Assembly: GCF_003600645.1 (NCBI RefSeq)
Contig: NZ_CP032482.1
Coordinates: 806,001 to 870,000, forward strand
From: Yersinia rochesterensis
Lineage (GTDB): Bacteria > Pseudomonadota > Gammaproteobacteria > Enterobacterales > Enterobacteriaceae
DNA length: 64,000 nucleotides
Direction of reading: 5' to 3'
Positions 23,422-34,399 of this stretch are shown in pieces. The translations under genes and the position numbers were made by a program. The first letter of the stretch is position 1; each line of letters starts with the position of its first letter. Under the pieces are notes generated by a model that did not search any database, was not told the origin of the DNA, and worked only from the letters and a program-made list of their open reading frames with translations.

Positions 23422-26136
23422 ATGCTAATCAAATTATTAACCAAAGTTTTTGGCAGTCGTAACGATCGCACACTGCGCCGTATGCGCAAAGTGGTTGAGC
23501 TTATCAACCGCATGGAGCCTGAAGTTGAAAAACTGACAGATGCTGAATTACGCGCTAAAACTGATGAGTTTCGTGAGCGCTTGGCAAAAGGTGCCGTGCT
23601 GGAAACCCTCATCCCTGAGGCTTTTGCCGTTGTGCGCGAAGCCAGTAAACGTGTATTTGGCATGCGTCACTTCGACGTCCAGTTGCTCGGCGGTATGGTA
23701 CTGAACGAACGATGCATCGCAGAAATGCGTACTGGTGAAGGTAAAACGCTGACTGCAACTCTGCCAGCTTACCTGAATGCATTGAGTGGCCGTGGCGTTC
23801 ACGTGGTTACCGTCAACGACTATTTGGCTCAGCGCGACGCCGAAAATAACCGTCCATTGTTTGAGTTCTTGGGGCTGAGTGTAGGTATCAACTTGCCGAA
23901 TATGGCAGCGCCAGCTAAGCGTGCTGCTTATGCCGCAGATATCACCTATGGCACAAACAACGAATTTGGTTTTGACTACCTGCGCGATAATATGGCCTTC
24001 AGTCCTGAAGAGCGCGTGCAACGCAAACTGCATTATGCGCTGGTGGATGAGGTCGACTCCATCTTGATCGATGAAGCCCGTACCCCACTGATTATCTCTG
24101 GCCCAGCTGAAGATAGTTCGGAGATGTATATTCGGGTTAACAAACTGATTCCAAAGCTGATTCGTCAGGAAAAAGAAGACTCAGATAGCTTCCAAGGTGA
24201 AGGCCATTTCTCTGTGGATGAAAAATCACGTCAGGTACATTTGACTGAACGCGGTTTGATAAAAATTGAAGAAATGCTGGTAGAAGCGGGCATTATGGAG
24301 GAAGGCGAATCTCTGTATTCACCGGCCAACATTATGTTGATGCACCATGTAACCGCCGCTTTGCGCGCCCACGTACTGTTTGCCCGTGATGTTGACTACA
24401 TTGTGAAAGACGGTGAAGTTATCATTGTTGATGAACACACCGGCCGTACCATGCAAGGCCGCCGTTGGTCAGATGGTTTGCATCAGGCGGTTGAAGCAAA
24501 AGAAGGCGTGGAAATTCAGAACGAAAACCAGACGCTGGCTTCCATTACTTTCCAAAACTACTTCCGTCTCTATGAGAAACTGGCCGGTATGACCGGTACA
24601 GCGGATACCGAAGCATTCGAATTTAGCTCGATTTACAAACTCGATACCATTGTTGTGCCAACTAACCGCCCTATGATCCGTAAAGATCTGGCAGATTTGG
24701 TCTATATGACCGAACAAGAGAAAATCGGCGCAATTATCGAAGATATCCGTGAGCGGACTGCGAACGGCCAGCCGGTGTTGGTGGGTACCATCTCGATTGA
24801 AAAATCCGAAGTGGTCTCTGCTGAGTTAACTAAAGCGGGCATTGAGCATAAAGTTCTGAACGCCAAATTCCACGCAATGGAAGCGGAGATCGTTTCTCAA
24901 GCGGGTCAAGCGAGTGCAGTAACCATCGCCACTAACATGGCGGGTCGTGGTACCGATATCGTGTTGGGGGGGAGCTGGCAGAGTGAGATTGCTTTGCTGG
25001 AAGATCCAACTGAAGAGCAAATTACTGCTATCAAAGAGGCATGGCAGATTCGCCATGATGCGGTGCTGGCCTCAGGTGGCCTGCATATCATTGGTACCGA
25101 GCGCCATGAGTCACGCCGTATCGATAATCAGCTACGTGGTCGTGCGGGTCGTCAAGGTGATGCCGGTTCTTCACGCTTCTACCTGTCAATGGAAGATGCT
25201 CTGATGCGTATTTTTGCCTCTGACCGTGTGTCTGGCATGATGCGTAAATTAGGGATGAAGCCGGGCGAAGCTATTGAGCACCCATGGGTAACTAAAGCTA
25301 TCGCCAATGCGCAACGTAAAGTTGAAAGCCGCAACTTCGATATTCGTAAGCAATTACTTGAATATGATGATGTCGCCAGCGACCAACGTCGGGCTATCTA
25401 CAGCCAGCGTAATGAGCTGTTGGACGTGTCTGATGTGAGCGAAACCATCAATAGCATTCGTGAAGATGTATTCAAAACGGTTATCGACAGCTACATTCCA
25501 ACCCAGTCACTGGAAGAAATGTGGGATATCGAAGGCTTGGAACAGCGTCTGAAAAATGATTTCGACCTGGATATGCCAATTGCTCAATGGTTGGAAGATG
25601 AGCCACAACTGCACGAAGAAACATTACGTGAACGTATTCTTCAAAGAGCAATTGAGGATTATCACCGTAAAGAAGAGGTTGTTGGCTTCGATATGATGCG
25701 CAGCTTCGAAAAGGGTGTGATGTTGCAAACGCTTGATTCCTTGTGGAAAGAACACTTGGCGGCGATGGATTATCTGCGTCAGGGGATCCATTTACGTGGC
25801 TACGCGCAGAAAGATCCTAAACAGGAATATAAGCGTGAATCTTTCGCAATGTTCGCGGCAATGTTGGAATCACTGAAATATGAAGTGATCAGCGTGTTGA
25901 GCAAAGTACAAGTGCGGATGCCTGAAGAAGTTGAAGCACTGGAAGTACAACGTCGCGAAGAAGCCGAACGTTTGGCTAAGCAGCAGCAACTCAGCCACGA
26001 ATCTGATAACAGTGCGCTGATGTCGCAAGAAGAAGCCAGTGTTGCAGCTAGCCTTGAGCGCAAAGTTGGGCGTAATGATCCGTGCCCATGTGGTTCAGGT
26101 AAGAAATACAAACAGTGCCACGGTCGCCTGCAATAA
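23422..26136 (+). CDS. secA: Preprotein translocase ATPase SecA
   Basis: SecA is the motor that drives proteins through SecYEG. From the ATG at 23422 it has 904 residues (E. coli 901), opening [20 protein letters not shown]. The Walker A loop GEGKT is at 105-109, with [13 protein letters not shown] and RGRAGRQGD of the helicase-like motor, and the C-terminal zinc site [13 protein letters not shown] that binds SecB and lipid. Three codons upstream are also open but not conserved. Expression is probably controlled by secM. A terminator follows. Confidence 0.98.
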   Translation: MLIKLLTKVFGSRNDRTLRRMRKVVELINRMEPEVEKLTDAELRAKTDEFRERLAKGAVLETLIPEAFAVVREASKRVFGMRHFDVQLLGGMVLNERCIAEMRTGEGKTLTATLPAYLNALSGRGVHVVTVNDYLAQRDAENNRPLFEFLGLSVGINLPNMAAPAKRAAYAADITYGTNNEFGFDYLRDNMAFSPEERVQRKLHYALVDEVDSILIDEARTPLIISGPAEDSSEMYIRVNKLIPKLIRQEKEDSDSFQGEGHFSVDEKSRQVHLTERGLIKIEEMLVEAGIMEEGESLYSPANIMLMHHVTAALRAHVLFARDVDYIVKDGEVIIVDEHTGRTMQGRRWSDGLHQAVEAKEGVEIQNENQTLASITFQNYFRLYEKLAGMTGTADTEAFEFSSIYKLDTIVVPTNRPMIRKDLADLVYMTEQEKIGAIIEDIRERTANGQPVLVGTISIEKSEVVSAELTKAGIEHKVLNAKFHAMEAEIVSQAGQASAVTIATNMAGRGTDIVLGGSWQSEIALLEDPTEEQITAIKEAWQIRHDAVLASGGLHIIGTERHESRRIDNQLRGRAGRQGDAGSSRFYLSMEDALMRIFASDRVSGMMRKLGMKPGEAIEHPWVTKAIANAQRKVESRNFDIRKQLLEYDDVASDQRRAIYSQRNELLDVSDVSETINSIREDVFKTVIDSYIPTQSLEEMWDIEGLEQRLKNDFDLDMPIAQWLEDEPQLHEETLRERILQRAIEDYHRKEEVVGFDMMRSFEKGVMLQTLDSLWKEHLAAMDYLRQGIHLRGYAQKDPKQEYKRESFAMFAAMLESLKYEVISVLSKVQVRMPEEVEALEVQRREEAERLAKQQQLSHESDNSALMSQEEASVAASLERKVGRNDPCPCGSGKKYKQCHGRLQ

Positions 26137-26166
26137 TATTTTAGGTAATGATTAGCATTGATGATG

Positions 26167-26195
26167 AGGGCGGCTTAAAAACCGCCCTTTATTTT
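26167..26195 (+). terminator. Rho-independent terminator of secA
   Basis: A GGGCGG/CCGCCC stem (26168-26173 and 26182-26187), extended by an A-T pair, with an 8-base loop is followed by TTTATTTT. It lies 30 bases after the secA stop. Confidence 0.8.
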
Positions 26196-26293
26196 GACCT
26201 TTTTTGTCCATCTATTTTAGGACGGATTATTTTAGAACAGATAAAAGAAGGGTGTTCCAGCCAGCATTTATGCACTGTTCAGGAGATAACAAA

Positions 26294-26680
26294 TTGAAGC
26301 ACTTACACATCGCGGTAGGGATTATTCGCAACGCCCAGCAAGAGATTTTTGTTACTCAGCGTGCTGCTGATTCCCATATGGCCGGTTTTTGGGAATTCCC
26401 TGGCGGCAAGATTGAGCAAGGTGAAACGCCGGAACTCGCCTTAAAACGTGAACTGTTAGAAGAAACTGGAATTGTGGTGAAAGAGGCTGTTTTGCTTAAA
26501 GTGTTGGAACACACTTTTACTGACCGTATCGTAACATTACATTTCTATATGGTCGAAATGTGGGATGGTGAACCCTTTGGTCGCGAAGGGCAGCCGATGC
26601 GTTGGGTGAAGCAATCTGAACTGTTGGCTGAGGAGTTTCCACCCGCGAATGTGGCTATTATTGAATTACTTACAGCATAG
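26294..26680 (+). CDS. mutT: 8-oxo-dGTP diphosphatase MutT
   Basis: MutT hydrolyses 8-oxo-dGTP and prevents A-C transversions. I start it at the TTG at 26294, which has a perfect AGGAG 8 bases upstream and gives 128 residues (E. coli 129) with the conserved opening KHLHIAVGIIRN. The complete Nudix box is at residues 38-60 (GKIEQGE, then RELLEETGI). In-frame ATGs lie upstream at 26270 and 26204, but that leader contains a 15-bp direct repeat (YFRTD twice) and is not conserved. E. coli mutT also follows secA. Confidence 0.93.
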   Translation: MKHLHIAVGIIRNAQQEIFVTQRAADSHMAGFWEFPGGKIEQGETPELALKRELLEETGIVVKEAVLLKVLEHTFTDRIVTLHFYMVEMWDGEPFGREGQPMRWVKQSELLAEEFPPANVAIIELLTA

Positions 26681-26695
26681 ACCTTATGAATGAAG

Positions 26696-26719
26696 TGGAG
26701 CAAAACGCCGTTTGCTCCA
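26696..26719. terminator. Hairpin between convergent mutT and yacG
   Basis: A perfect 9-bp stem TGGAGCAAA (26696-26704) and TTTGCTCCA (26711-26719) lies between the two stop codons. Neither strand has a clear T-run after it, so termination may be weak or Rho-assisted. Confidence 0.4.
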
Positions 26720-26738
26720 TCTGGTCAGGCCGTGATTA

Positions 26739-26945
26739 TCAGTGCTGAAGAGGGTCTTCCTCACTCCATTCATCACTGTCAGATAATTCACCACTGCTGG
26801 AAATTCGTTTTTCTTCGTCTGCCCATTCACCTAAGTCAATAAGTTGACAGCGTTTGCAGCAAAATGGGCGATAAGGGCTTTGTTCACCCCAGATAACTAA
26901 CTTCCCACAGGTGGGGCAGTTAACTTCAATAACTTCAGTTTCCAT
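26739..26945 (-). CDS. yacG: DNA gyrase inhibitor YacG (zinc-binding)
   Basis: YacG is a small zinc protein that binds GyrB and inhibits gyrase in E. coli. It has 68 residues (E. coli 65). The four zinc ligands are Cys10, Cys13, Cys29 and Cys33 (CPTC and CCKRC; Cys30 is an extra Cys where E. coli has Ser). [17 protein letters not shown] is conserved, and the tail is acidic. It is the last gene of coaE-zapD-yacG, but an ERIC element separates it from zapD. Confidence 0.95.
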   Translation of the reverse strand: METEVIEVNCPTCGKLVIWGEQSPYRPFCCKRCQLIDLGEWADEEKRISSSGELSDSDEWSEEDPLQH

Positions 26946-26955
26946 GTTTTCTCCT

Positions 26956-27145
26956 TATACCTTTCATCTTTCAAGTTGGCTGCACTCACTCACCCGAATC
27001 ACTTACCGCTGTATGCTCATCGGGATTAATGAGCCTCATCCTTGAGGCTCACCCTAAGGGCTAGCATAAATGCTGTTCAAATCGGTTCCCGACCGATTTG
27101 TCTCTCGTTTGCCGCTTTCCTGCATCTTGAAATCTATTGGGTATA
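26956..27145. repeat. ERIC element with an internal insertion of about 74 bp
   Basis: The two flanks are standard ERIC halves (TTTCAAGTTGGCTGCACTCA ... GCTCATCGGGATT, and TCTCGTTTGCCGC ... ATCTATTGGGTATA). About 74 bp is inserted between them (27028-27101). The insert carries two perfect hairpins: GAGCCTCA/TGAGGCTC (27031-27050) and AAATCGGT/ACCGATTT (27079-27099). It lies between zapD and yacG and would be transcribed with them. Confidence 0.8.
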
Positions 27146-27157
27146 ACAATTTTTATC

Positions 27158-27910
27158 TCAGCAACAGGCTAATTCAAACGATAAACGTGCCGGCACGGTA
27201 CCATTTTCACTGTCGAGAGGTAAGAAGCGAATGGCATATCTGGTCTTATGACCGGAAATCTGGGGATAGAGCTGTGGGTCTAGCGGCAGACGTAATCTAA
27301 GTAAGTCCGCACCTTCTGCATTGTCTTGGAAGAAGCCATTCAAACTGATTTGTGCGCGCAGTGGGCCAGATTGGCGAATTAACTCCAAAATGATGGTCAG
27401 CGACTGATTGAGAGGCGTTAAGCTTTCAAGCAATTTACTAATATGCTGGTTACGCTGTTGCTCTGGCTGGTGCAGCCAGGTATGTAAAGTCGGTAAATCA
27501 AAGCTACAACAGCCGCCAGGAATACTCAGGCGTTGGCGAACAACACTGATTAAACGATCTTCTTTTAATGATTGCCCAATACGTGGCGCAGACATTAATA
27601 CTGAGGCTCGGTTTTTTAACTGGCCGCGTAGAGAGTCCACCAGTGACATATCAACACCGGGCATATCACTCCATTGCTGTAACTTTTGTTGCTGGCGTTC
27701 AAGTTCTTTAAGTAAATCAGTGCGTACTTCACCGCGCTCAAGGACATCAATTAAATCAGATGCAGTACGGAAAAAGGTTAGTGCACTGGCAATATTATCT
27801 AACGAACGTTGGCTTTCTAATTGTTGTAGTAAAAACTCCATTCTCAGCCAGGTACGCATTTTTTCATTAAGCGGATGTTCAAAAAGTATTGTTGAGGTGA
27901 GGTCACTCAT
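27158..27910 (-). CDS. zapD: Cell division protein ZapD
   Basis: ZapD (YacF) cross-links FtsZ filaments at the Z ring. It has 250 residues (E. coli 247), opening [20 protein letters not shown], which matches the family, with conserved [18 protein letters not shown] and SCCSFDLP-like blocks (here [15 protein letters not shown]). Its ATG overlaps the coaE stop by four bases, so the two are translationally coupled. It shares a pathway with ftsZ, encoded about 6 kb away on the other strand. Confidence 0.95.
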   Translation of the reverse strand: MSDLTSTILFEHPLNEKMRTWLRMEFLLQQLESQRSLDNIASALTFFRTASDLIDVLERGEVRTDLLKELERQQQKLQQWSDMPGVDMSLVDSLRGQLKNRASVLMSAPRIGQSLKEDRLISVVRQRLSIPGGCCSFDLPTLHTWLHQPEQQRNQHISKLLESLTPLNQSLTIILELIRQSGPLRAQISLNGFFQDNAEGADLLRLRLPLDPQLYPQISGHKTRYAIRFLPLDSENGTVPARLSFELACC

Positions 27911-28527
27911 TGGTGTAGATCCTGTTGGGTCGCCGCTGCCAATTTTAAATACTGCTGGTGTAATGAAGCAACTTGCGGGGCGATAATTAATGGATCGCCG
28001 CTATTGTCAATAATATCATCAGCACAAGCCAGCCGTTGCTGCCGTGAAACCTGTGAAGCTAAAATATGTTCTGCCTGTTGGCGGGTAATACCATCTCTCG
28101 CCATCGTCCGGGCGAGTTGTATTTCAGGTGCAACATCTACTACTAACACACGATTGGCTCTGTGATGTAAACCATTTTCAACTAACAAGGGAACAACCCA
28201 AAGAACGTACGACTCATCAATACTGGCGAGTTGGCGTTGAGTTTCCTGTTGAATCAGTGGATGTAACAATGAATTTAACCATGCTTTTTCCTGCGGCTCA
28301 CTGAAAATTTTCTCGCGCAATACAGCCCGGTTTAATGCGCCATCGGCCTGTAAAATCACTTCACCATAACGGGAAACAATAGCGGCTAATGCAGGCATGC
28401 CCGGTTCAACCACCTGACGGGCAATAATATCAGCATCAACACGAGGCACTCCGAGATTAGCGAATGCATCTGCTACAGTACTTTTGCCGCTGCCAATCCC
28501 GCCGGTGAGAGCCACAATATAGGTCAT
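27907..28527 (-). CDS. coaE: Dephospho-CoA kinase CoaE
   Basis: CoaE phosphorylates dephospho-CoA in the last step of coenzyme A synthesis. It has 206 residues, as in E. coli. The P-loop GGIGSGKST is at 9-17 and the substrate lid region follows ([13 protein letters not shown]). It heads the coaE-zapD-yacG operon, in the same order as E. coli. The CoA made here also serves the pyruvate dehydrogenase complex encoded downstream. Confidence 0.97.
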   Translation of the reverse strand: MTYIVALTGGIGSGKSTVADAFANLGVPRVDADIIARQVVEPGMPALAAIVSRYGEVILQADGALNRAVLREKIFSEPQEKAWLNSLLHPLIQQETQRQLASIDESYVLWVVPLLVENGLHHRANRVLVVDVAPEIQLARTMARDGITRQQAEHILASQVSRQQRLACADDIIDNSGDPLIIAPQVASLHQQYLKLAAATQQDLHQ

Positions 28528-28718
28528 TGCCTAGCCTTGCATACTGTTAGTGAGTAGCAGAATTGTATCTGAAAGCAGGAGGAAAGGCATAGTAAGCTAT
28601 GCATTCTGTTTGAGCTATATAGAAAAATAAGTGAAGTGAATACAGTGATAAAAAGAGTCATCGCTATTCTTCAGGTAATTTGTGGGATTGTAGCGTAAAT
28701 AAAGGTGGATTCGCAGTC

Positions 28719-28746
28719 TTGTCGTAGAATTATTCATGCGTATGAT
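28719..28746 (+). promoter_or_regulatory. Putative guaC promoter
   Basis: TTGTCG (28719-28724), a 16-base spacer and TATGAT (28741-28746) lie about 75 bases before the guaC start. Assigned by eye only. Confidence 0.4.
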
Positions 28747-28822
28747 AGCTTCACTGGGATGGCGTGATTTACGCCCGATCACATTTTGCGATCTATCGCC
28801 AATAACCAGGAAATAATAAGCC

Positions 28823-29866
28823 ATGCGTATTGAAGAAGGTTTGAAGTTAGGCTTTAAAGATGTGTTAATCCGTCCTAAACGTTCAACACTGAAAAGCCGC
28901 TCGGAAGTGGAGCTGGAGCGCCAGTTTACTTTCAAACATTCAGGTTGGAATTGGTCCGGTGTACCTATTATCGCCGCTAATATGGACACTGTTGGCACCT
29001 TCCGCATGGCCGAAGTCCTGGCATCATTCGATGTTCTAACCGCAGTTCATAAACACTACACTGTTGAACAGTGGGGCGAGTTTGTGAAGCGTGTTCCTGA
29101 ATCCGTGTTACGGCATGTCATGGTCTCTACCGGGACTTCCTCCGCCGACTTCGACAAAATGAAACAAATTTTAGCGTTATCACCCGCGTTGAAATTTATC
29201 TGCATTGATGTGGCTAATGGTTATTCAGAGCATTTTGTCTCTTTCTTGCAAAAAGCTCGAGAAGCTTGCCCTGATAAAGTGATTTGTGCCGGCAATGTTG
29301 TGACTGGTGAGATGGTAGAAGAGCTTATCCTCTCGGGCGCAGACATTGTTAAAGTTGGGATTGGGCCAGGTTCGGTTTGCACCACTCGCGTAAAAACAGG
29401 CGTCGGCTATCCACAGTTGTCAGCGGTTATCGAGTGTGCTGATGCAGCACATGGCTTGGGTGGACAGATTGTCAGTGATGGCGGTTGCTCAGTACCCGGT
29501 GATGTCGCGAAAGCGTTTGGCGGCGGTGCTGATTTTGTTATGTTGGGCGGTATGCTAGCTGGGCATGACGAGTGTGAAGGCCGAGTTGTTGAAGAGAATG
29601 GCGAGAAATTTATGCTGTTCTACGGTATGAGCTCTGAATCTGCTATGAAGCGTCATGTCGGCGGTGTTGCTGAGTACCGTGCCGCAGAAGGCAAAACGGT
29701 TAAATTGGCATTACGTGGCTCCGTTGATAACACCATTCGCGACATTATGGGTGGTTTGCGTTCTGCTTGTACTTATGTAGGGGCTTCGCATTTAAAAGAA
29801 CTGACTAAACGCACCACTTTTATTCGTGTAGCTGAACAAGAAAACCGAGTGTTTGGCAGTAACTAA
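28823..29866 (+). CDS. guaC: GMP reductase GuaC
   Basis: GuaC converts GMP to IMP with NADPH, returning guanine nucleotides to the adenine branch. It has 347 residues, as in E. coli, in the IMPDH/GMPR TIM-barrel fold. The catalytic cysteine loop [19 protein letters not shown] is intact, as are [18 protein letters not shown] and the C-terminal signature [18 protein letters not shown]. It starts with ATG after AGGA and is divergent from coaE. A terminator and an ERIC fragment follow. Confidence 0.98.
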   Translation: MRIEEGLKLGFKDVLIRPKRSTLKSRSEVELERQFTFKHSGWNWSGVPIIAANMDTVGTFRMAEVLASFDVLTAVHKHYTVEQWGEFVKRVPESVLRHVMVSTGTSSADFDKMKQILALSPALKFICIDVANGYSEHFVSFLQKAREACPDKVICAGNVVTGEMVEELILSGADIVKVGIGPGSVCTTRVKTGVGYPQLSAVIECADAAHGLGGQIVSDGGCSVPGDVAKAFGGGADFVMLGGMLAGHDECEGRVVEENGEKFMLFYGMSSESAMKRHVGGVAEYRAAEGKTVKLALRGSVDNTIRDIMGGLRSACTYVGASHLKELTKRTTFIRVAEQENRVFGSN

Positions 29867-29895
29867 TTCCGGGTTATTGAGCACAGCTAACGCAT

Positions 29896-29922
29896 ATTCA
29901 GCTTGAAGTATGACGGGCATAT
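29896..29922 (+). repeat. Solo ERIC end fragment
   Basis: Only the terminal block of an ERIC is present (CAGCTTGAAGTATGACGGG), without core or other end. It lies between guaC and its terminator. Confidence 0.55.
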
Positions 29923-29932
29923 TTCTTGATAT

Positions 29933-29964
29933 AAAAAGGGGTGTAAACCAACGCCTCTTTTTAA
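29933..29964 (+). terminator. Rho-independent terminator of guaC
   Basis: The stem AGGGGTG (29937-29943) and CGCCTCT (29952-29958), with two wobble pairs and flanking A/T pairs, is followed by TTTTTAAT. Confidence 0.65.
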
Positions 29965-29965
29965 T

Positions 29966-30004
29966 AAAATGACACTAGATAATCTTCTCTAATAGCATCA
30001 TTTT
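29966..30004 (-). terminator. Putative terminator of ppdD-hofB-hofC
   Basis: Read on the minus strand, AAAATGA and TCATTTT arms extended by three more pairs (two wobble) form a long hairpin that begins in the hofC stop codon and is followed by TTTTATT. AT-rich, so stability is uncertain. Confidence 0.4.
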
Positions 30005-31202
30005 ACCCGATGACATCCCCTAACTGGAATATCGGTAAATACATCGCTATCACTAAAACCCCCACGATACTGCCAATAATTAGCATCAAAAGTGGTTCCA
30101 ACATCTGAGTAAGATTGTCAGCCAAATCCTGTGTTTGCTGTTGGTGCCAACTGGCGAGTTTCTCTAACAGCACATCAAGTGCGCCAGATTCTTCACCTAC
30201 ACGAACCATTTGTTGGCATAGGGGGGGAAATAGAGAGTGCTGATAGAGGGTCAAATACAATGGAACTCCTTGATTGATTTGTTTTTGAATTCCTCTCAAT
30301 GCTTGCTTATAACTGTCGTTATTGATGGCACGAAGTGCAGCATCTAATCCGGCCGTCAGTGGTAACCCTGCGTGTTGAGTAATAGCCAGTGTTTGGAAAA
30401 TTTGGCTAAGACAACTGCCGCGTATCAATGCTGATATTAGCGGAAGGCGTAATAAAAGCTTTTGCTCCCATAGTTGGCAGTAAGTTCGATGTTTCCGTAC
30501 ATATAAATAGCTAATAAAAAATGATGTTAATAATATAGCGAGATATGGCCCATAAGCAGTAAGAAATGCCGATATTAACAGCAAGGTGGCAGTCAGCGCC
30601 GGTAATGGTGTGTCGAATGATTGATAGATTTGTGCAAACTCAGGGAGCACCAAAACTAGCATGATGATACTGACAGCTAATGCAATAACGCAGACAAACG
30701 CCGGATATTTAAGCGCTTTAATCACTTTCTTTTGTAATGCTTGTTGCTGTTCCTGATGCTGTACCAACTGAGTACAGCATTGTTCAAGATTACCCGTCAA
30801 CTCCCCCATCGCAATGACGGGGGGATATAATTGAGGGAATGTGTGAGGATAATGCGCCATTGCTTCAGATAATGATTGCCCCTGTGAAACTTCCTGACTT
30901 ATCTCCTGTAATAAACATTGCCAAGGTAAGGCATCCATTTCTTTCGCCAATAATTGCAAACAACTCACTAATGGTAAGCCCGCTTGCAACAACGTCGCTA
31001 ATTGGCGAGTTACAGTGATCAGACGCTCTCCTCGCCAATAGCTCATCGATAACCGTTTCCCGCTTTTAATACCTAGTGGCTGTAATCCATGGCGGAACAT
31101 ATGTTCATAAACGATATTTTTTTCTGTTGCCAGTAATACACCTGTTTGCAACTGCCCCGAATTGTTAATTGCTTTCCAGCTAAATAAGCGTTGATAGTTC
31201 AT
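30003..31202 (-). CDS. hofC: Type IV pilus/T2SS inner-membrane platform protein HofC
   Basis: HofC is the PilC/GspF-type platform protein expected to couple pilin assembly to the ATPase. It has 399 residues (E. coli 400), with two tandem GspF domains. The first includes QLATLLQAGLPLVSCLQLLAKE and GELTGNLEQCC, the second QTLAITQHAGLPLTAGLDAA and VGEESGALDVLLEKLA. About three membrane segments are seen, the last near the C-terminus. Its ATG overlaps the hofB stop by four bases. Confidence 0.93.
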   Translation of the reverse strand: MNYQRLFSWKAINNSGQLQTGVLLATEKNIVYEHMFRHGLQPLGIKSGKRLSMSYWRGERLITVTRQLATLLQAGLPLVSCLQLLAKEMDALPWQCLLQEISQEVSQGQSLSEAMAHYPHTFPQLYPPVIAMGELTGNLEQCCTQLVQHQEQQQALQKKVIKALKYPAFVCVIALAVSIIMLVLVLPEFAQIYQSFDTPLPALTATLLLISAFLTAYGPYLAILLTSFFISYLYVRKHRTYCQLWEQKLLLRLPLISALIRGSCLSQIFQTLAITQHAGLPLTAGLDAALRAINNDSYKQALRGIQKQINQGVPLYLTLYQHSLFPPLCQQMVRVGEESGALDVLLEKLASWHQQQTQDLADNLTQMLEPLLMLIIGSIVGVLVIAMYLPIFQLGDVIG

Positions 31203-32737
31203 GGCGTTGCCTCTGCTTCTGTCAAAAAACCGACAACACGATTAATTTCACTGAGAGTGGTCATGCCGCTTTCGACTAATGCCAAACCTGCCGAAAGTAA
31301 TGTGATTTGTTTTTGTTCCTGTGCGATTTGGGCTAGCTCTGACGGGCTGACGTTATTGAGCAAAGCTTGTTGGATTGGTGGTGTTACATTTAACATTTCA
31401 TAAATACCGATTCGGCCATAATAACCGGCGCAACAGTGTTCACAACCCACGGCAATATAGTGTTGCAGTGGGTTCTCCCACACATTTTTTGGAGCTTGGA
31501 AAGGGGCGGGTGATGTTTGGCGGCAATGTAGGCATAATTTGCGGACCAATCGCTGGGCGATGACTAATGTTAGGCTGGAGGCAATTAAATGGCGTGCTAC
31601 GCCCATTTGTGTCAGACGTATCAGTGTTTCAGCCGTGGAATTGGTATGCAGTGTTGAAAGTACCAGATGCCCTGTTAGAGCCGCTTTAACCGCTATTTCT
31701 GCCGTTTCGTTATCCCGAATCTCACCTAGCATAATCACGTCGGGATCCTGTCGTAGCATCGCACGCAAGACACTGGAAAAATCTAACCCAATCTTACTGT
31801 TAGTTTGCGTTTGATTGATGCCATTAACCTGGATCTCAATAGGATCTTCAACACTACAGATATTTATCTGCGGCTGATTGAGTTGATCCAGGCTGCAGTA
31901 GAGGGTGACGGTTTTCCCGCTGCCAGTTGGCCCAGTGACCAAAATCAAACCCTGTGGGGCTGATAGCGCTTGGGTTAACTGTTGGTGGGCCGCGGGGGTT
32001 AGCCCCAACTTTTCCAGTGTAGGTTGTTGTTGCATATTGAGGATACGCAGCACGACTTTTTCACCGTATTGCACGGGGAGAGTCGCTATTCTCATCGAGT
32101 AGCGGATGCCGTCTAGCATTAGAGCCAATTGACCATCTTGTGCTAACCGTTTTTCAGCAATGTTCAGCTTGGACATAACCTTTAGGCAACTGCTAATACG
32201 ACTGGATAATTCGACCGCTGGTGGCGGAGATTCATGTAATACACCATCAATTCTTAGGCGAATACGATAGTGATATTGGTAAGGTTCGAAATGGATATCT
32301 GATGCACGTTTCTGAATCGCTAGCCTAAGTGTTTGAGTTATAAATTGAACAACAGGTATATCACTTTCATTATCAAGTAATGTGTCATCCGAACCTTGTT
32401 GCTCTGGGTTTGGCGATAGTGATTTTTTCCGTTCTCTGTTTTGTTGGGATATGTCGTAATGGGCTTCTGTAGATTTTATTTTTTTACTTAAGCGGCCTTT
32501 TACTGATGGGGCCAAGTTTAATGATTGTTCAATCTTGGCTTCTGGCCAGTTTTCCACCTTGATTTTACGGCCACAAGCAAAACGCAACGCAGCTAATAAC
32601 TCCTCATTTACGGGGCCAGATGACGCGATGGTTAGGCTTTTACCATCGAGTTTTAAGGCTATTGACCTATGGCGGCGGCAAAGCGTGTGTAATTCACTGT
32701 TTATTGTCTCAGATGGATACTTCATGAATTCAGTCAT
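31199..32737 (-). CDS. hofB: Type IV pilus/T2SS assembly ATPase HofB
   Basis: HofB is a GspE/PilB-type ATPase that powers pilin assembly. It has 512 residues (E. coli 461), with the extra length in a polar linker about residues 85-125. The Walker A loop GPTGSGKT is at 269-276, and MLGEIRDNETAEIA (Walker B) and STLHTNST (His box) follow. A zinc-finger Cys set (CLHC and CEHC) lies near the C-terminus. The ATG at 32737 lies just after ppdD, with AAGGA in the ppdD end. Confidence 0.93.
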   Translation of the reverse strand: MTEFMKYPSETINSELHTLCRRHRSIALKLDGKSLTIASSGPVNEELLAALRFACGRKIKVENWPEAKIEQSLNLAPSVKGRLSKKIKSTEAHYDISQQNRERKKSLSPNPEQQGSDDTLLDNESDIPVVQFITQTLRLAIQKRASDIHFEPYQYHYRIRLRIDGVLHESPPPAVELSSRISSCLKVMSKLNIAEKRLAQDGQLALMLDGIRYSMRIATLPVQYGEKVVLRILNMQQQPTLEKLGLTPAAHQQLTQALSAPQGLILVTGPTGSGKTVTLYCSLDQLNQPQINICSVEDPIEIQVNGINQTQTNSKIGLDFSSVLRAMLRQDPDVIMLGEIRDNETAEIAVKAALTGHLVLSTLHTNSTAETLIRLTQMGVARHLIASSLTLVIAQRLVRKLCLHCRQTSPAPFQAPKNVWENPLQHYIAVGCEHCCAGYYGRIGIYEMLNVTPPIQQALLNNVSPSELAQIAQEQKQITLLSAGLALVESGMTTLSEINRVVGFLTEAEATP

Positions 32738-32740
32738 GAG

Positions 32741-33175
32741 TTAGTCCTTATCATTGAAACGAAACACTGCTTTGCAGTTATCAATAATACTGTCATTTGT
32801 TGCGGCACATGTTTTTGTCCAGACGATATTTCCACTCTTATTTATTGTTGGCGACATAACCAGAGTCAGATTGACGAGTGTTTGCTGGCCTGTAAATGTA
32901 ATGATGCCTTTATCAATGGTCGTAGCGCTAATATAGCGGGATGATCCCCCCGTAGGAATGCCATGACTCCCGCCATTACAGCTATCAAGGCTGGCATGTT
33001 CCAGAGCACAAAGCTCTATTGCCATTTTGTAAGGAACCATGGTTTGTAACATATCGGTGAGCGCTGCTTTTTGGATATAACGCTGATAGGAAGGAATACC
33101 CACTCCACTGAGAACCGCAATAATGGCAATCGCAACCATCAATTCAATTAATGTAAAACCTCGTTGATTAGTCAT
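32741..33175 (-). CDS. ppdD: Prepilin peptidase-dependent major pilin PpdD
   Basis: PpdD is a type IV pilin. It has 144 residues (E. coli 146). The short leader MTNQRG is followed by the prepilin peptidase site G6|F7 and the N-methylated helix FTLIELMVAIAIIAVLSGVG, with Glu at mature position 5. Cysteine pairs occur in ELCALEHASLDSC and near the C-terminus (Cys-16-Cys), as in the E. coli protein. It leads the ppdD-hofB-hofC operon. Whether pili are made depends on genes outside the window. Confidence 0.94.
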   Translation of the reverse strand: MTNQRGFTLIELMVAIAIIAVLSGVGIPSYQRYIQKAALTDMLQTMVPYKMAIELCALEHASLDSCNGGSHGIPTGGSSRYISATTIDKGIITFTGQQTLVNLTLVMSPTINKSGNIVWTKTCAATNDSIIDNCKAVFRFNDKD

Positions 33176-33378
33176 TTGACACTCTCCATGTGTTTGAGAA
33201 AACGTGAGCAGAGTGCACTTTTTAAATGAGGGGCAATAGTGGGTTCAGCTCGATTTGCGAAGCATACTGTCGGATATTTAGGTTATTGCAGTGGAGTCAC
33301 AGATAATTTCGGCGGTGCTCGCAGAACAGAATGATATTCTGCAATTGGTAGCTACCCGCCGAGAATAGTTTGATAGGA

Positions 33379-34374
<996 letters not shown>

Positions 34375-34399
34375 TCACCATTAGGGGCTTAGGTAAACT

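Noticed and set aside
27408..27986. Open frame of 192 codons antisense to zapD and coaE
   Set aside because: It spans two real genes on the opposite strand, with Cys/Ser-rich composition and no start signal.
28770..28802. CRP-S-like sequence (TTTTGCGATCTATCGCC) before guaC
   Set aside because: Half-sites are spaced by 4 rather than 6 bases and guaC is not a competence gene; probably chance.
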